Positions 53,332 to 64,000 of a DNA stretch of 64,000 nucleotides are shown in pieces. The DNA is from Diatrype stigma (Eukaryota > Ascomycota > Sordariomycetes > Xylariales > Diatrypaceae): assembly GCA_022225965.2 (NCBI GenBank), contig JAKJXP020000052.1, positions 1 through 64,000 of the forward strand. The letters run 5' to 3'. The notes beneath the pieces were generated by a model. That model was not told the DNA's origin. It searched no databases and saw only the letters and a program-made list of their open reading frames with translations. The position numbers and the translations under genes were made by a program. Within the stretch, counting starts at the first letter, position 1. Each line of letters starts with the position of its first letter.

Positions 53332-54297
53332 TTGCGAACAAAGACGCTCGTTAGTTCGTAGTGATATAAGGGGACTGCGGTATCAACTGCAGATGTGGTA
53401 GTTGGTGAGCTCGTGGAATGACTGGTTGTCGGCCAAAGCCAATCGAGTTGCTGGGGGTTTTAAGGGTCAATGATACGTTGCATGCAAGGCGGCGAGGATA
53501 TCAGCATAGCGACAAGAGAGGAAGAGAGAAAGGGATGGGTTCGACAGCCTATTCGATACACCAAGGGGCCCAGCGGGCTGCTGGACTGGGCCCCCTTTGA
53601 GCTCCTTTATTCTCGAGATAATGGTACCTTCGCAGACTGAAAGCGAACAATGAGGTCGGTTAGCTGCATGCTTGAAAATACCTTGAATTAATTAGGTCGC
53701 TACCGAATGCGGAAGAATATAATTCTTCTGACCGAATCCGTTGCAGTGCGACGGAAGATTGTCTCAACCCTTGATGCCGGATGTCTCACTTGGGAGCCAC
53801 TTAGGTGCAAATTCGATGAGCCGGAAGTTGATATATTATAAGGCTGAGACCTGATCATTTGCCCAAGGAATTTGCTTGGAACGTAAAGAAGGACTAGAAG
53901 AAATGACATAACGAAACCTAATATTGCCACAGTAATGCGTACCTAGGTATCGGCTTAGGCGCGTGTGCTCAGGAATGTAAGACGTGCGGTCATATCTGCG
54001 AACATTCGGGACATCAGCAATAGGTATTCCAAAGATACCTCATCTCCCAGCCGATAATCCCAGTTAGCAATTCAAGTAAAAACTGAAGTTAACAAGGCAA
54101 GAGGGGTATATTTATAAACTGCTATCTATTGAACAGTACTGCAAGTAATATCAACATAAAGACGGGTTGGCATCATCTACTATTAGCGATGCGTTGTGCA
54201 TATGGGCTCAAGCCACTTTTGCAACATTTTGGATACCCTGGAATTACATCCTGGATCGAGCCATCCAAAATGGGGGCGATTGACCAATTCCTCACAT
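53332..54297. other. Intergenic
   Basis: This is the promoter side of the 467-residue protein gene. A GC-rich imperfect hairpin (AAGGGGCCCAG / CTGGGCCCCCTT) lies at about 53563-53597. The rest, up to the ammonium permease stop, shows no gene. Confidence 0.5.
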
Positions 54298-55974
54298 CTA
54301 GACGACCTCGCCGCTCTTCTCATGGCTGTTCTTGGAGGAGAGCGTAGCGCCGGGAATTCCGTCTGGGGTGTGGGTGTCGACAGTGTGGCGCTGGAGCTCG
54401 ACGTAGTCGTAGGCGAACTCGCCCAGTTGAGCATCATCGATACCTAGCTCTTCCTCCTCGGGATCGACACGGAGCTTCAGGCCCGGGATCAAGTTGATCA
54501 GGAAGAGAATGATGCAAGTGAGGACAAACGACCACGAGAAGCCGGCGCAGCAGTCGGCGATCTGATAACCAAGCTGGACAAAGTTTCGGCTAACCCAACC
54601 AGAGCCGACGAGAGAAGGGTCGAGGGTCGTAATGTAATCGCTAAGGACGGTTAGTAATGGAAAAATAACAATGAAGACTAGAATTGACTTACGCAGCGAA
54701 GATACCAGTCAACAGGTTTCCAACAATACCACCAACACCATGGACGGCAAAGATATCGAGGGCCTCATCGACGTTGAAAATGAACTTCAACTTGGTAGCA
54801 AAATTGCATGCAATTCCACCAACAATACCGAAGACGACAGCAGCCCAAGGAGTGACGAAACCGGCACCAGGAGTGATGGCAACCAATCCGGAAATAGCAC
54901 CGGAGCAGAAACCAACGACGGACCACTTGCGCTCGAGGCGGTAGTCAAGAAGCATCCAGGTAATTCCACCCATGGAAGCGGCCAGGTGGGTAGTGATAAG
55001 GGACATGACCGCGCGAATGTTGGCGCCAAGCGCAGAACCGCCGTTGAAACCAAACCAGCCAACCCACAGGAAGACGGTGCCGAGAACAACCATGGTGACG
55101 TTGTGAGGTCGATAAGGCAGGCCGGCGGACTTAGCGTAGCCGGTGCGCTTGCCGAGCATGATTGACATGGCGAGAGCTGCGGCGCCGGACGAGATATGGA
55201 CAGGCGTGCCACCGGCATAATCGAGACCACCCATCTGGAAGGACCAGCCGTTCGAGTTCCAGGTCCAGAAAGCGATCGGGTCGTAGACAATAGTCGTCCA
55301 AACGAAAATGAAGACGATGGTGGGGAGAATGCGCATGCGATCGACAGCCGCACCGATGGCAAGAGCCGGGCTGTGTGGTACTGTTAGTGGGAACTCGTGG
55401 TCTTTTTGGTTTTTACTTTTTTGTAGTTGTAATTAGCACTTACGTGATGGCAGCAAACATGCCCTGGTACAGACAGAACAGCAAGTCGGGGAGGTTTGCG
55501 CTACCGACGGAAGGCTGGGCGAGGGTCTTCATAAGACCGAAGTTGGACAAGTCACCCAGGAAAGGGCCGCCGGTGTGAGAGAAGGCCAAGCTGTAACCCC
55601 AGAAGAACCATTGGAAATCAACAACGGCCACGGAGATCAGGGACAGCATGATCAGTGAGAGCGCGGACTTGCGTCGGGCGAGACCGGAGTAGAAGAACCC
55701 GACGCCGGGAATCATGAGAAGCACCAAGGCGGAGCAGGTCATGAGCCAGGCCAGGTTGCCGCTCTGTAAACGATGCCCATGGTTAGCATATTTTGCAAGG
55801 CTAGATACTGTACAGCAGTGATGACGGAAGAAAACAAAATCGTGGCAAATTGGTGAGGTGTGTGGTATAGGTTTATCGTACCTCGTAGAAGACGTTCAGG
55901 TCCTCGACACCGGCGGAGTAGCCGGGATCGGCCTCGCCTTCGGTGCCATTGTACGTGAGGGCGTACAAAGACAT
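54298..55974 (-). CDS. Ammonium permease (Mep/Amt family)
   Basis: Exons (minus, in order) are 55974-55882, 55763-55444, 55370-54693 and 54640-54298, with introns of 118, 73 and 52 bp, giving 477 residues. It has the 11-TM Amt/Mep fold signatures: MIPGVGFFYSGLARRKSALS in TM1, DFQWFFWGYSLAFS, WTTIVYDPIAFWTW, DYAGGTPVHISSG with the first pore His at about 196, WFGFNGGS, and AVHGVGGIVGNLLTGIF with the second pore His at about 348. Both twin-His residues are present, as in MepA/Mep2-type high-affinity transporters (the Mep1/Mep3 type has Glu at the first site). The C-terminus is cytosolic with the ELGIDDAQLGEFAYDY motif that gates Amt trimers. It imports ammonium at the plasma membrane. Two GATAA sites upstream would fit AreA nitrogen control. 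Confidence 0.96.
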
Positions 55975-56220
55975 GGTGGGTGTTGATCGGATTTCGTTAC
56001 GGAGCCGTTGCTTTTTTCCACTGTGCAATACGGAGGTTAGATGCCGGAGAGTTCCTGTCTTAGACCAAGGCAGATCAATAAGAGGGCCTGCTTCTTGAAA
56101 GGTGCCGTTGGACAACGGGATCCCGAGGTGTCGCACGGTTCCAGGCGATGACGAAGAGTGAGACAGGGAAATAAAAGAAAACCGAAGAGAGGGAGGGGAG
56201 GGAAGGATTTAAAGGTAGCC

Positions 56221-56270
56221 GGGGGGGGGGGGGGGGGGGGGTTGAAAAAAAGGCCAATAANNNNNNNNNN

Positions 56271-56308
<38 letters not shown>

Positions 56309-56327
56309 ATGAACAATAGGCCAATAA
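56221..56327. other. Assembly gap flanked by poly-G, poly-C and a duplicated sequence
   Basis: A G21 run (56221-56241) is followed by 19 bases ending AGGCCAATAA, ten Ns (56261-56270), a C38 run (56271-56308), and then 19 bases (56309-56327) that match the first 19 at 16 positions. This looks like one locus represented twice across an unresolved homopolymer. It lies about 250-350 bp upstream of the ammonium permease start. Confidence 0.85.
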
Positions 56328-56414
56328 GTAAAGCCTGCACGACGAGGAACAGGTCTGTTGCAGAGTACGAAGTAATGGGGTAGGTACACTACATACCTAG
56401 TACGAAGTATGCAG

Positions 56415-56686
56415 GATAATTGCAGGAGGTAAACGGACCAGATCCCAGGTTCCTCGGGTTGATCGAATTGTGAGTGTAAGAGGAGGACGGAATGGGTGGA
56501 ATTCGTACGCAGCCGTTGCTGTCAGAGCCGTATCACTTTTGGGACACTTCAAGCCTATAGGTTACGATAGATACATGTAACTACGACCCTGCAAGTACAA
56601 CGTGGGTGCACCCATGCCGGTGGATTTCCATGGGGCAGTGGGTTCATTAATCGACCGCTAAACACTAGCTGGTGGAGCACTGATAA
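56415..56686. promoter_or_regulatory. Candidate GATA (AreA) sites upstream of the ammonium permease
   Basis: GATAA occurs at 56415-56419 and 56682-56686, some 440 and 710 bp upstream of the permease start. Fungal ammonium permeases are commonly activated by the GATA factor AreA/Nit2. Five-base sites are frequent by chance, so support is modest. Confidence 0.3.
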
Positions 56687-56804
56687 GGACGCCGCAAGCA
56701 ACATCGAACTTCTAGCCTCCGCCTCAGGACTGCCAGTCAGCGAGTGAGTGTACCTATTGTACAAATACCTGGGCAGGAAATAGATACGTGTAGGTAGTAT
56801 GTAG

Positions 56805-56836
56805 GTATGTATGTATGTATGTATGTATGTATGTAT
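56805..56836. repeat. (GTAT)n microsatellite, about 8 units
   Basis: An almost perfect head-to-tail tetranucleotide array in intergenic DNA, next to looser GTAGGTA words. Confidence 0.9.
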
Positions 56837-58505
56837 CATAATCGGAGGCACATCTATAAATTTCATCGTACCTAGCTGTCTGTTGTCTTTCCTTCTCACA
56901 CGCAGGAAGCGGGGCATGCAGTACGCCTACTTGGCAAACATCGTCAAACGATTCTAAGTCACGAATCAGGGACAGCGTAGTAGAACGTTGGTAACAATTC
57001 AACTCAAACTCGTGCTACCGTTGCATGCTGAGATTGCTTCTCCTCGATGCCAATGGCTCTTCGGAACACGCAAGGTGACACCGTAGCGTAGCTACCCTGC
57101 CTTAGGTACTGTCGTAGGTGGGGCCTCGACTTACACGGATACAGTACGTACCCTATGTATGTATGCATGTATCTTATGTAGCTTCCTACCTACTTGACAC
57201 AATGGATGCACTTCGAGAATGTAAGCGTGAGACGAAGTATTTAGCGACGAAGCACGCTTGCCGAGGCGCTCTAGAAGCTGGGCACCCATTAAACACCTGA
57301 GCCAATGGAAGCTGTTGGTTCTCGGATAGAAGCCCTGATACCGACAAGGCGGGTTTTCAGCTCAGCCCAGCGTGGGCTCATTATAGATCCCCAGTAGCAG
57401 ATAAGGAAGTTGATGACTGATTCAGCATACGTACTTCGAATTTAGTTACAAATCTATCACTTCTGACTTGCACGCCTGTATGTAGCAAGTAGCACCTAAC
57501 TACAATTTGTTTGCCCAACGGGTGCCGTGTGGCTGAGGTCGTACAGTCGATCCTACGTACCAGTCGTATATGAGAACATGAGACTCGTTGCGGGCCGTAG
57601 TAGGACATGCATGGAAGCTTGGGATGCTACCTAACCAAGCCATGAATCATTCCGGTGCACGTGTTTGATAGTCTTCGGAATTGCTTCTGTGTAATGTCAT
57701 CGCTTACCTAGTATGATTACCCCGAACAAACCCGTAGAGTTATTCAAAACGCGAGAGGCATGGCGCGATTCAGGCGGCTGACCCTCCGTATCTGGATGGC
57801 ATTAAGCGCAAAGTATCGCTGGGTTGACGAGGTTAGGCTGTAGAATGAGGCGCCGGTTTCGCTGCCACCCGTTGCTAAGCATACTTTGTCATGCGACTGA
57901 GATGAAGCTATCTCCCCTCAAAGCCCTCTCCACGATTCAATTGGTGTGCATAGTAGATAGTTCTGGATCGTTTATATATCACGCTAACTGGGACCTGAAA
58001 GCCGATAAAATTGTAGCCCATATATTAACCGAAGATTCGGGATTACGCCGAAGTTGGTTAGTTTTCCTGAGCTCCCACGATATTGACAAGGTTCCATTAC
58101 ATTTGTCCTTCCCGCGTCCTAAGGATTTAAACAAGGAAAAGAGCGGAAACAACGAGTATATAAGGTTTCTATAGCGAACAGTATACGAGAATAGCTTGCG
58201 ATCTCTAAAATGGAGTGATCACCGACAGCCTGGTTCGTCTGCCTGGCTAAAAAGGGTCCTGGTCTATAGCAGCTTTAGTGCTTGCTATAATAGGAGAGCA
58301 CTATCCTAGGCTGCCCCGTTCCCGATTCCCTTGCATGTGTCCGAAACCAGACAACAGAAAGCCACCTCAACCAAACAATTAACAGCGTTGCGCCAACATG
58401 CAACCGCAATATGCAACTGACCTTCATATAATGAGCCGTTCCCGACAAATCCCTAGCAGGATATTAGCGAGTGTTCTAGTCAGGACCAGCGCGCCTTCCA
58501 CGACA

Positions 58506-58586
<81 letters not shown>

Positions 58587-58587
58587 C
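58506..58587. repeat. (AGAC)n microsatellite, about 20 units
   Basis: A long pure tetranucleotide array in intergenic DNA. It makes long Thr/Asp/Arg/Gln or Val/Cys/Leu/Ser repeats in overlapping frames, which should not be taken as genes. Confidence 0.95.
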
Positions 58588-61500
58588 AGACAGCAGCTTC
58601 CCATCGCAGGACCTGGGAGCAAGCAGCAGCAGCAGCAGCCCGCAGCAATTTTGGATGGAAGCTTCAAGCAACGGCTTATCTCTGCTACGCTGCCCACGCA
58701 CCCGAATCATGAGCGCGTGGATCCCGCCAAGACGCGCCAAGTATAGGGCCTTGTCCGCCCAGAGATAAGGATGCTCGAGCTAGCCAATAGCCGCGAGTTT
58801 ATTCTCAGACAGCTACGACACCCCCCCGGGCCCCCCTTGGCCGAGCCCCGGACGCCATAACATCAACTGCCAAGGCCTGCTACGGTCCCGACCACTTCCA
58901 CGAAGGTTGCAACTTGTGAGCAGCAAGCACCGGGAGCTATCATCACTTGCAGGCACGCCTCCGCCGCGGCAACACGCGACAATGGAGTTCTCGCTATAGG
59001 TATCTTGGTCAGTCTCGGTTGACAATCGCGAACGGCTCCGTAATTATCCGTATCGAGTCGCTCGGTCACCCGTCCCCTGGGGAGTTCTGTCCTGCTGTGG
59101 TCAGGGACCTCCGACCGGCTATGTCACCCGAAAGCTACCATCTAAGTCTTGACGTGAATGCTTGATAACTGCTTACTTAGACATATATATGCCACAAGGT
59201 TTCGCTGGATCTTGTATATCGAGCCGAGCATATGATGTTCAAGCCTGGTCTGGCCTGCGTTACCCTGCCGCATGGTTGGGAATTAACTGCATAGTAAGAA
59301 AATACCACCTCCCTAACCTAGAGTGCTCGGCCTACGTTGAAACGAACATGCCACCTCGTAGGGAGAAGCTAGCTGTACATCGTAGCCGTACATCATGCTT
59401 CAGCCTCATGCCTTCACGTACGTATTGGGTAACCATATCATTTTGATACGGGGAGTATGCGATAGTCCTTGAGCTACCTACCTGGACACTGAGTAACGGT
59501 GAAGCTGCTCCCTTACGTCACCTGCACACACGCCCGCGCACGCATACAACGCAAGAGACTCACTCCTGCGTCTTGACAAGAAGCCGCCTCTCCCGATTTG
59601 CGTGCTCTGATACACATCCCAAGCCACCCATTGGTTTTGCTCGATTGGTAGATGTCCCGGCGAATCCGCTCCAACAACGGCGAGTTGCCTTGTCTGGCTG
59701 TGGCTGATAGCCGCGTGAGCTTCCACCGTACGACGCTGTGTATAGCACATAGCGATCTGACAACAGGAGTCCTGCTGATCTGTAAGCGAAGGTCTTCTGG
59801 AAGTCTTCTCAATTCAGCCAAGAAAACGCCTCAAATGCATCATTAACTCAAGCCCGCCCCCTCCTCTTCCCCGCCTCTCATCAACTATGTAACCAACCCC
59901 TCCACGTCCCGCGTATTCTAGGCCATTGGCGGCTTTACCATCAGCATCTTGTATTGAGTGTTCCACCGCCTCCTGAACTGCTCTATATGCCATGGCCGCG
60001 AAACTCTCCGACCTTTAACGAAACGTATGTGCAGATCAGATCATACCGAGCCTGGCGTTGGAGAAGTTAGCGACGAGTGTGGAAGAGAAGCTGAACAGCT
60101 CGGCCGGACGTCTAGGTTACATGCTCCGGGCTACGTAGTACCCTTCTTACCTATGTAGGCAGACTGTCTCAGCTTAGGAGTAAAAAACAACGCTTGCTGT
60201 CTCACCCGGCAAGCATGCTCCTGCATTTAATAACCGAACATTGGATCCAAGCGGTGTAAAAAGCATCACCCCTTACCTGATCACCCAGCTGGCTGTCTGG
60301 CCGGCTACATAGCTAGAGTACTTGGGCGGCTTACTGCTCGGTGGTAGCATCGGCCCCCTGGCCGCACCAGCTGCCTATTTTAGGGCCGGTCCGAATTTCA
60401 TCCTAGAGCGTCAGGCTCCGGCCAGACTCTGCCTCTCCTGACCGACCGATGCCTTGGTTCACAATAGGGCCTAGAAGTAGTCTACAGGGTGCGGTTCGGT
60501 AATAGTGCATCGGAGGTAGCACTCGGTCCACCTACTCACCTCGTCTTCCCCCTTTTTCTAGGAACAAATTTCAGCAGGGTAGATTGTGCTATGAGATAGA
60601 TAACTGCTTGTTTGCCATAGTATCAACGAGGGAACACTTCACAATCAATGTATTCGAAACGTAAATGTTCTGGTACCCAGCCCAGGCTATCTAGCATCCC
60701 AGTTGGATTTACGGTGTGGAATTTCCGCTTCTGGAGAATCAGCTCTACAGTGATAGAAACTACAGTCGACGTGTTTATAGCAATGTCACTGCAAGGAAAC
60801 TTAGACAAACCAGTATGTATAACGAAGTTTCGAGCTATCAACCAGACGGTCCTCAAGCCCCTCAAGGCGTAGGATTCGAAACTCCTTCAAGGTCATCCCA
60901 ACTATCTGATCTGAGCACATGTGATTCAAAAGCTAGCACCGGAAGCAAACTACGGGAACCTCACTCGTTCCCTTCTGTGCGCTTTGTCCGTCACTCAAGG
61001 GGTGAGCTAAGCTGTACTCTAGAAGATAGATTATCGTAGATACAACAAGTGCTAGGGTACTTACTACGACATCAGAAAAAGTCTTTGGCATAGTTTGTTT
61101 CGCTCCCCTGATGTGGAACGGCCCTCAAATTGTCCAGGAGTCATGGCTGGTGCGATGTTTGTTTCACTGGCTGTATATTCCCGTGGAACAACTTGCACAC
61201 AAGTACGACATGTGCAGAAAAGTAAGAAATTCTTGATATATGGAATATCGTCTGGTGTAGTTCGAAATCTAATAACATAGGCAGCTAATATTCAACAAGT
61301 AGCACATATCACGTTTTGTGCCGGGTTCCATCTTCACAGATTCGACTCGCCATGCCGTCCCCTTTTATTCTGCACACGCGCGAAGGGCAAGTTCATATGC
61401 TCACGGGAAATACGAATGTAATCGGAACAGATGACCGTGATTGTTGCCCATGACTACACTTTGTAGCCAGGAAGGCAATCAGCGACTCCGAATATGCAAC

Positions 61501-61778
61501 ACATCTAACCCCTATTCGATTCTGCGAGCTCCCGCAGAACAGCCTAAGCTGCTAAGGTACAGCCAACCCGTAGAAAGGCACTACTCTACTCCTGTGTGCG
61601 TTGCCGCATGTCCTTGTCTCTCTCTCATTCTCGAACTTACTCCCCTCATCCAGCCCTCTTTCCACCCCACACTCTCATCTTTTCATCTATCGACCCCTAT
61701 TTTACTTCGACACCATAGCATTCATATTATCCAGGTTCCAAAAGAACCCTTCCCGCAGGCCCGTCCGCACCACTCCCC

Positions 61779-64000
61779 TTAGCCGCCATCCCTCCTAATG
61801 AACACCTCAATCAGCCCCCTCGTCTTCTCCTCCAGCGCTCTCCGCTCCTTATCCCGGACAGCGGCGCTCCCACCAGCAGAGCCAGCGCCGCTTCCATCCG
61901 GACCGCCCGCACGACATACGGCCCTACCGAAGATCTCCGCGGCGCGCCTCTCCCAGGCGATGCGGCGCTGAATGGCAACCTCGTCGACACTGCCGCCGCT
62001 CAAACTACTGCTCCCCGTTCCGCGGCGGAACCCGAGCGCCCCTCCCGCGCCCCTCTGCTGCTGCCTGGCGCCGGCGGCGGCCGCGCGCGCGTTCAGCGCG
62101 TCGAGCTCGGCCTTGCCCAGGGGGAGCAGCTCGGACGCGACCTTGGAGAGCATGGCGGTCAGGAAGACGAAGGCGATGTTGTGGTAGGGGGAGGCGGCGA
62201 GGACGTCGAGGACGGCGCTGCGGGCGTCGTCGGCGGCCGCCTCGGCGCTCCGGTAGTGGTGGCTCGAGAGGTTTGGCAGCGCCTGCTCGATGCGCGCCCA
62301 CAGGGGCGCCGTGACGATCCCGTCCGGCATGCCGCGCAGGAAGAGCAGCAGCACCTCCGCCGTCGTCTCGAGGCGCGCGAGCGTCGGCACGTCCGCGCCC
62401 AGGGCTTCGAGGAGCGGCGTGTCGGCCTCTAGGGCCTCGATCACGGCCGCGCGGTATTGCGGGTGCTTCTCTGCCCCCACCACGCGTTCCTCGTCTTTTT
62501 TCTGCCCCAGCGACCCGATGGTCAGCCACGATCGCTCGTCGAACGGCCATCCGGGGCTGTCGCGCGGGATGCCGCATTCGCCGGGCCCGAGCATGTTCTC
62601 GTCGGCGATGGCGCGCTCCGCGAGCCGTTCCACCGCCTCGGTCAGCTTGAACAGCTCCGCGGGCGACGAGTGGTGTACCTCGAGACTATACGGTATGGCG
62701 CCCCCCTTTCCTTCCTTCTTGCGCTGATTGGCGAGGGCGCGGATCCCGCCGCCGCGGGGAATCCGGATCAGTTCGTCAAGGGATCTGCCGAAGCACGTCG
62801 GTTGCCAGGCCGCACGCAGGGCGATAAAGTGATCCCTGCCATCAGCAACCCGTAGGACGAGAACATCCTCCAGCTGTGTAGACTCCTCATTAAGGGCTCG
62901 TACATGTGCTAAATCGTGCACGTATACGTATAAGATGATGTTGACGGTTTCACCGGGTTCGAGAGTAACTTCGGTTCCTAAGGGCTCCTGTTTTCCGTGG
63001 TCGCCACCGCTGGGATATCGATCAAAAACTACACTCAACCAATCCTGCTGCGGACTACTATCGGATGTCTCCAATCCGCCAGGTTTCTCGACAAACGAAA
63101 AAGTCGCAGGGACACGGCCAGTGTTAGCAATAGTTAGGGACCGGTTCCGCTCCTGTAGGTATCCGACTTCGCCGAAGTCTACCCCACCACCAGATACCGT
63201 GATATTCTCGTCCGCGTGGATGCCGGATGAATCTTTTCCGTCCACAATAATGGTGATAGCTGGCCTCCCCTCATTTTCGGCTCTGTCTAGCTCCCGTGCG
63301 ACCTCGGCGTGGACTTTAGCCTTCAGTTCAGGGACGACGGCATCGTAGTCTAACGTAAATATTGCAACCATAGGTTTATGATCTGAGGATATGATCCGTT
63401 GATGACTAGTATATGTATCTAGGTGGAGTTTATCAACAGAGCCGTCTTTAGTCACGACCTCTCCCGTGTCGTCTGCAACGTCATCATATTCGTCGTAGTC
63501 ATAAAGGGTGTCGCCCGAAGCGAGATTTTCAGCACTTGAGTCCGTGTTCGGGTCGTAATCGAACAAAACACTTTCGTCGTCAGCCGCTTGGTCAATTCCA
63601 CGCTGCTTCATCTCTTCATCCCTTTTCTTTGCTTCGACTTCGTCCTTGCATTTTTGGTGGTAAGCTTCCCAGTCCTTCCGTGTTCGATATAATATGCGAT
63701 CGCACCAACTAGGGGCGCGCATTTTTTCAGACGAATCGAATAGGCCAACAGTTCCAACGTCGTATTTGTAAGTAGGTAAAAATGTAATGGGGCCTTCGCG
63801 CCAGCCTTCATGAAACGCCTTTCGCTGATTCATGACCCGTTTGAGTTGGTCGTGTGGTAGTAATGAGTCAAGTGTTGCTTGTAAAGAGGCAGGATCATCA
63901 TGGGGATCCGGAAGAAAATCGTCGGGATCAGGAAGTTCCTCGTCATCATCGTCGAAGCTAGTTTCGCGGGACACCATACCTGGCGTGCTTGATCCATCAT
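61779..64000 (-). CDS. OCRL-like inositol polyphosphate 5-phosphatase, 5' end outside the window
   Basis: The frame is open from the window edge, so the N-terminal part of the catalytic domain is missing; counting from Met at 63977 there are 732 residues. The catalytic C-terminal half is present: HDQLKRVMNQRKAFHEGW, ITFLPTYKYDVG, PSWCDRIL (89-96) and SDHKP (198-202), the last two being classic 5-phosphatase motifs. About 100 mostly acidic residues separate these two motifs, far more than the usual 20-30. Next is an ASH-like beta domain (about 240-390), then a RhoGAP-like domain (LLLFLRGMPDGIVTAPLW, then SPYHNIAFVFLTAMLSK) to about residue 640. This order (5-phosphatase, ASH, RhoGAP-like) is that of OCRL/INPP5B, which remove the 5-phosphate of PI(4,5)P2 on endosomes and Golgi. 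Whether the RhoGAP-like domain is active is unknown; I see no clear arginine finger. Confidence 0.88.
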   Translation of the reverse strand, partial: DGSSTPGMVSRETSFDDDDEELPDPDDFLPDPHDDPASLQATLDSLLPHDQLKRVMNQRKAFHEGWREGPITFLPTYKYDVGTVGLFDSSEKMRAPSWCDRILYRTRKDWEAYHQKCKDEVEAKKRDEEMKQRGIDQAADDESVLFDYDPNTDSSAENLASGDTLYDYDEYDDVADDTGEVVTKDGSVDKLHLDTYTSHQRIISSDHKPMVAIFTLDYDAVVPELKAKVHAEVARELDRAENEGRPAITIIVDGKDSSGIHADENITVSGGGVDFGEVGYLQERNRSLTIANTGRVPATFSFVEKPGGLETSDSSPQQDWLSVVFDRYPSGGDHGKQEPLGTEVTLEPGETVNIILYVYVHDLAHVRALNEESTQLEDVLVLRVADGRDHFIALRAAWQPTCFGRSLDELIRIPRGGGIRALANQRKKEGKGGAIPYSLEVHHSSPAELFKLTEAVERLAERAIADENMLGPGECGIPRDSPGWPFDERSWLTIGSLGQKKDEERVVGAEKHPQYRAAVIEALEADTPLLEALGADVPTLARLETTAEVLLLFLRGMPDGIVTAPLWARIEQALPNLSSHHYRSAEAAADDARSAVLDVLAASPYHNIAFVFLTAMLSKVASELLPLGKAELDALNARAAAAGARQQQRGAGGALGFRRGTGSSSLSGGSVDEVAIQRRIAWERRAAEIFGRAVCRAGGPDGSGAGSAGGSAAVRDKERRALEEKTRGLIEVFIRRDGG

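Larger units (their letters stand above)
55975..61778. other. Long gene-free interval
   Basis: It begins with the ammonium permease promoter and the assembly gap. Further right are a (GTAT)n and an (AGAC)n microsatellite, a GCAGCAG run near 58623-58638, and a C/T-rich stretch at about 61600-61735. Scattered frames of 60-115 residues (for example 57824-58174, plus) have no family-like features. I see no gene that I can support. Confidence 0.5.

Noticed and set aside
57824..58174. Plus-strand frame of 116 codons
   Set aside because: No domain or codon-bias support, and no splice sites that would extend it into a gene.
58506..58712. Cys/Val/Leu/Ser and Thr/Asp/Arg/Gln repeat ORFs
   Set aside because: They are translations of the (AGAC)n microsatellite.

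Overview
The window reads as nuclear DNA of a filamentous ascomycete (Pezizomycotina, probably Sordariomycetes-like; the class is an inference). The genes have one to five exons with short introns (48-206 bp, mostly GTRAGT...YAG). Intergenic DNA is full of TACCTAGGTA-type words. The left end is an AT-rich block with the visible marks of repeat-induced point mutation (RIP). The protein families (CVNH lectin, DUF1996, SPX-EXS, Mug190-like SMP-C2, OCRL-type 5-phosphatase, auxilin) are typical fungal genes. I see no rRNA or tRNA gene, no CRISPR array and no intact transposon.

Layout: 1-1620 is the RIP-decayed block, still holding stop-riddled coding remnants on the minus strand. 1621-4850 is gene-poor and has a 111-bp inverted-repeat (MITE-like) element. 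4950-5465 (+) is a cyanovirin-N homology lectin, convergent with a single-exon cytochrome P450 at 6268-8064 (-). 10498-12127 (+) is a secreted HEYGH (DUF6055-like) putative metallopeptidase, convergent with an MFS sugar transporter at 12698-14639 (-). A 3.9-kb gap leads to an auxilin/Swa2 homologue at 18505-21323 (-). A further 5.2-kb gap with a 13-bp minisatellite leads to a secreted DUF1996 protein at 26494-28466 (+), a 1515-residue low-complexity single-pass membrane protein at 29464-34011 (+), and a SYG1/XPR1-type phosphate exporter at 34943-38289 (+). Then come a multipass membrane protein of unknown function at 39253-40638 (-), a doubtful small ORF at 41632-42099 (-), a METTL13/EFM-type methyltransferase at 42824-43420 (+), a tricalbin/Mug190-like lipid-transfer tether at 44547-48593 (+), an F-box protein at 49301-50539 (+), a repeat-bearing unknown protein at 51797-53331 (-), and an ammonium permease at 54298-55974 (-). 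A gene-free 5.8-kb stretch with an assembly gap and microsatellites follows. The 3' part of an OCRL-like inositol 5-phosphatase lies at 61779-64000 (-) and runs off the right edge.

The genes do not form an obvious operon-like or secondary-metabolite cluster. Most look like independent housekeeping or membrane-trafficking genes (clathrin uncoating, ER-plasma membrane lipid transfer, phosphoinositide turnover) and nutrient transporters (sugar, phosphate, ammonium), with secreted or lectin proteins nearer the repeat-rich left end. I did not find a clearly new biological system. The most notable signals are the RIP remnant with CAA-to-TAA stops, the short inverted-repeat elements, the artefactual-looking gap in the ammonium permease promoter, an acidic insertion inside the 5-phosphatase catalytic domain, and a few proteins I cannot assign.
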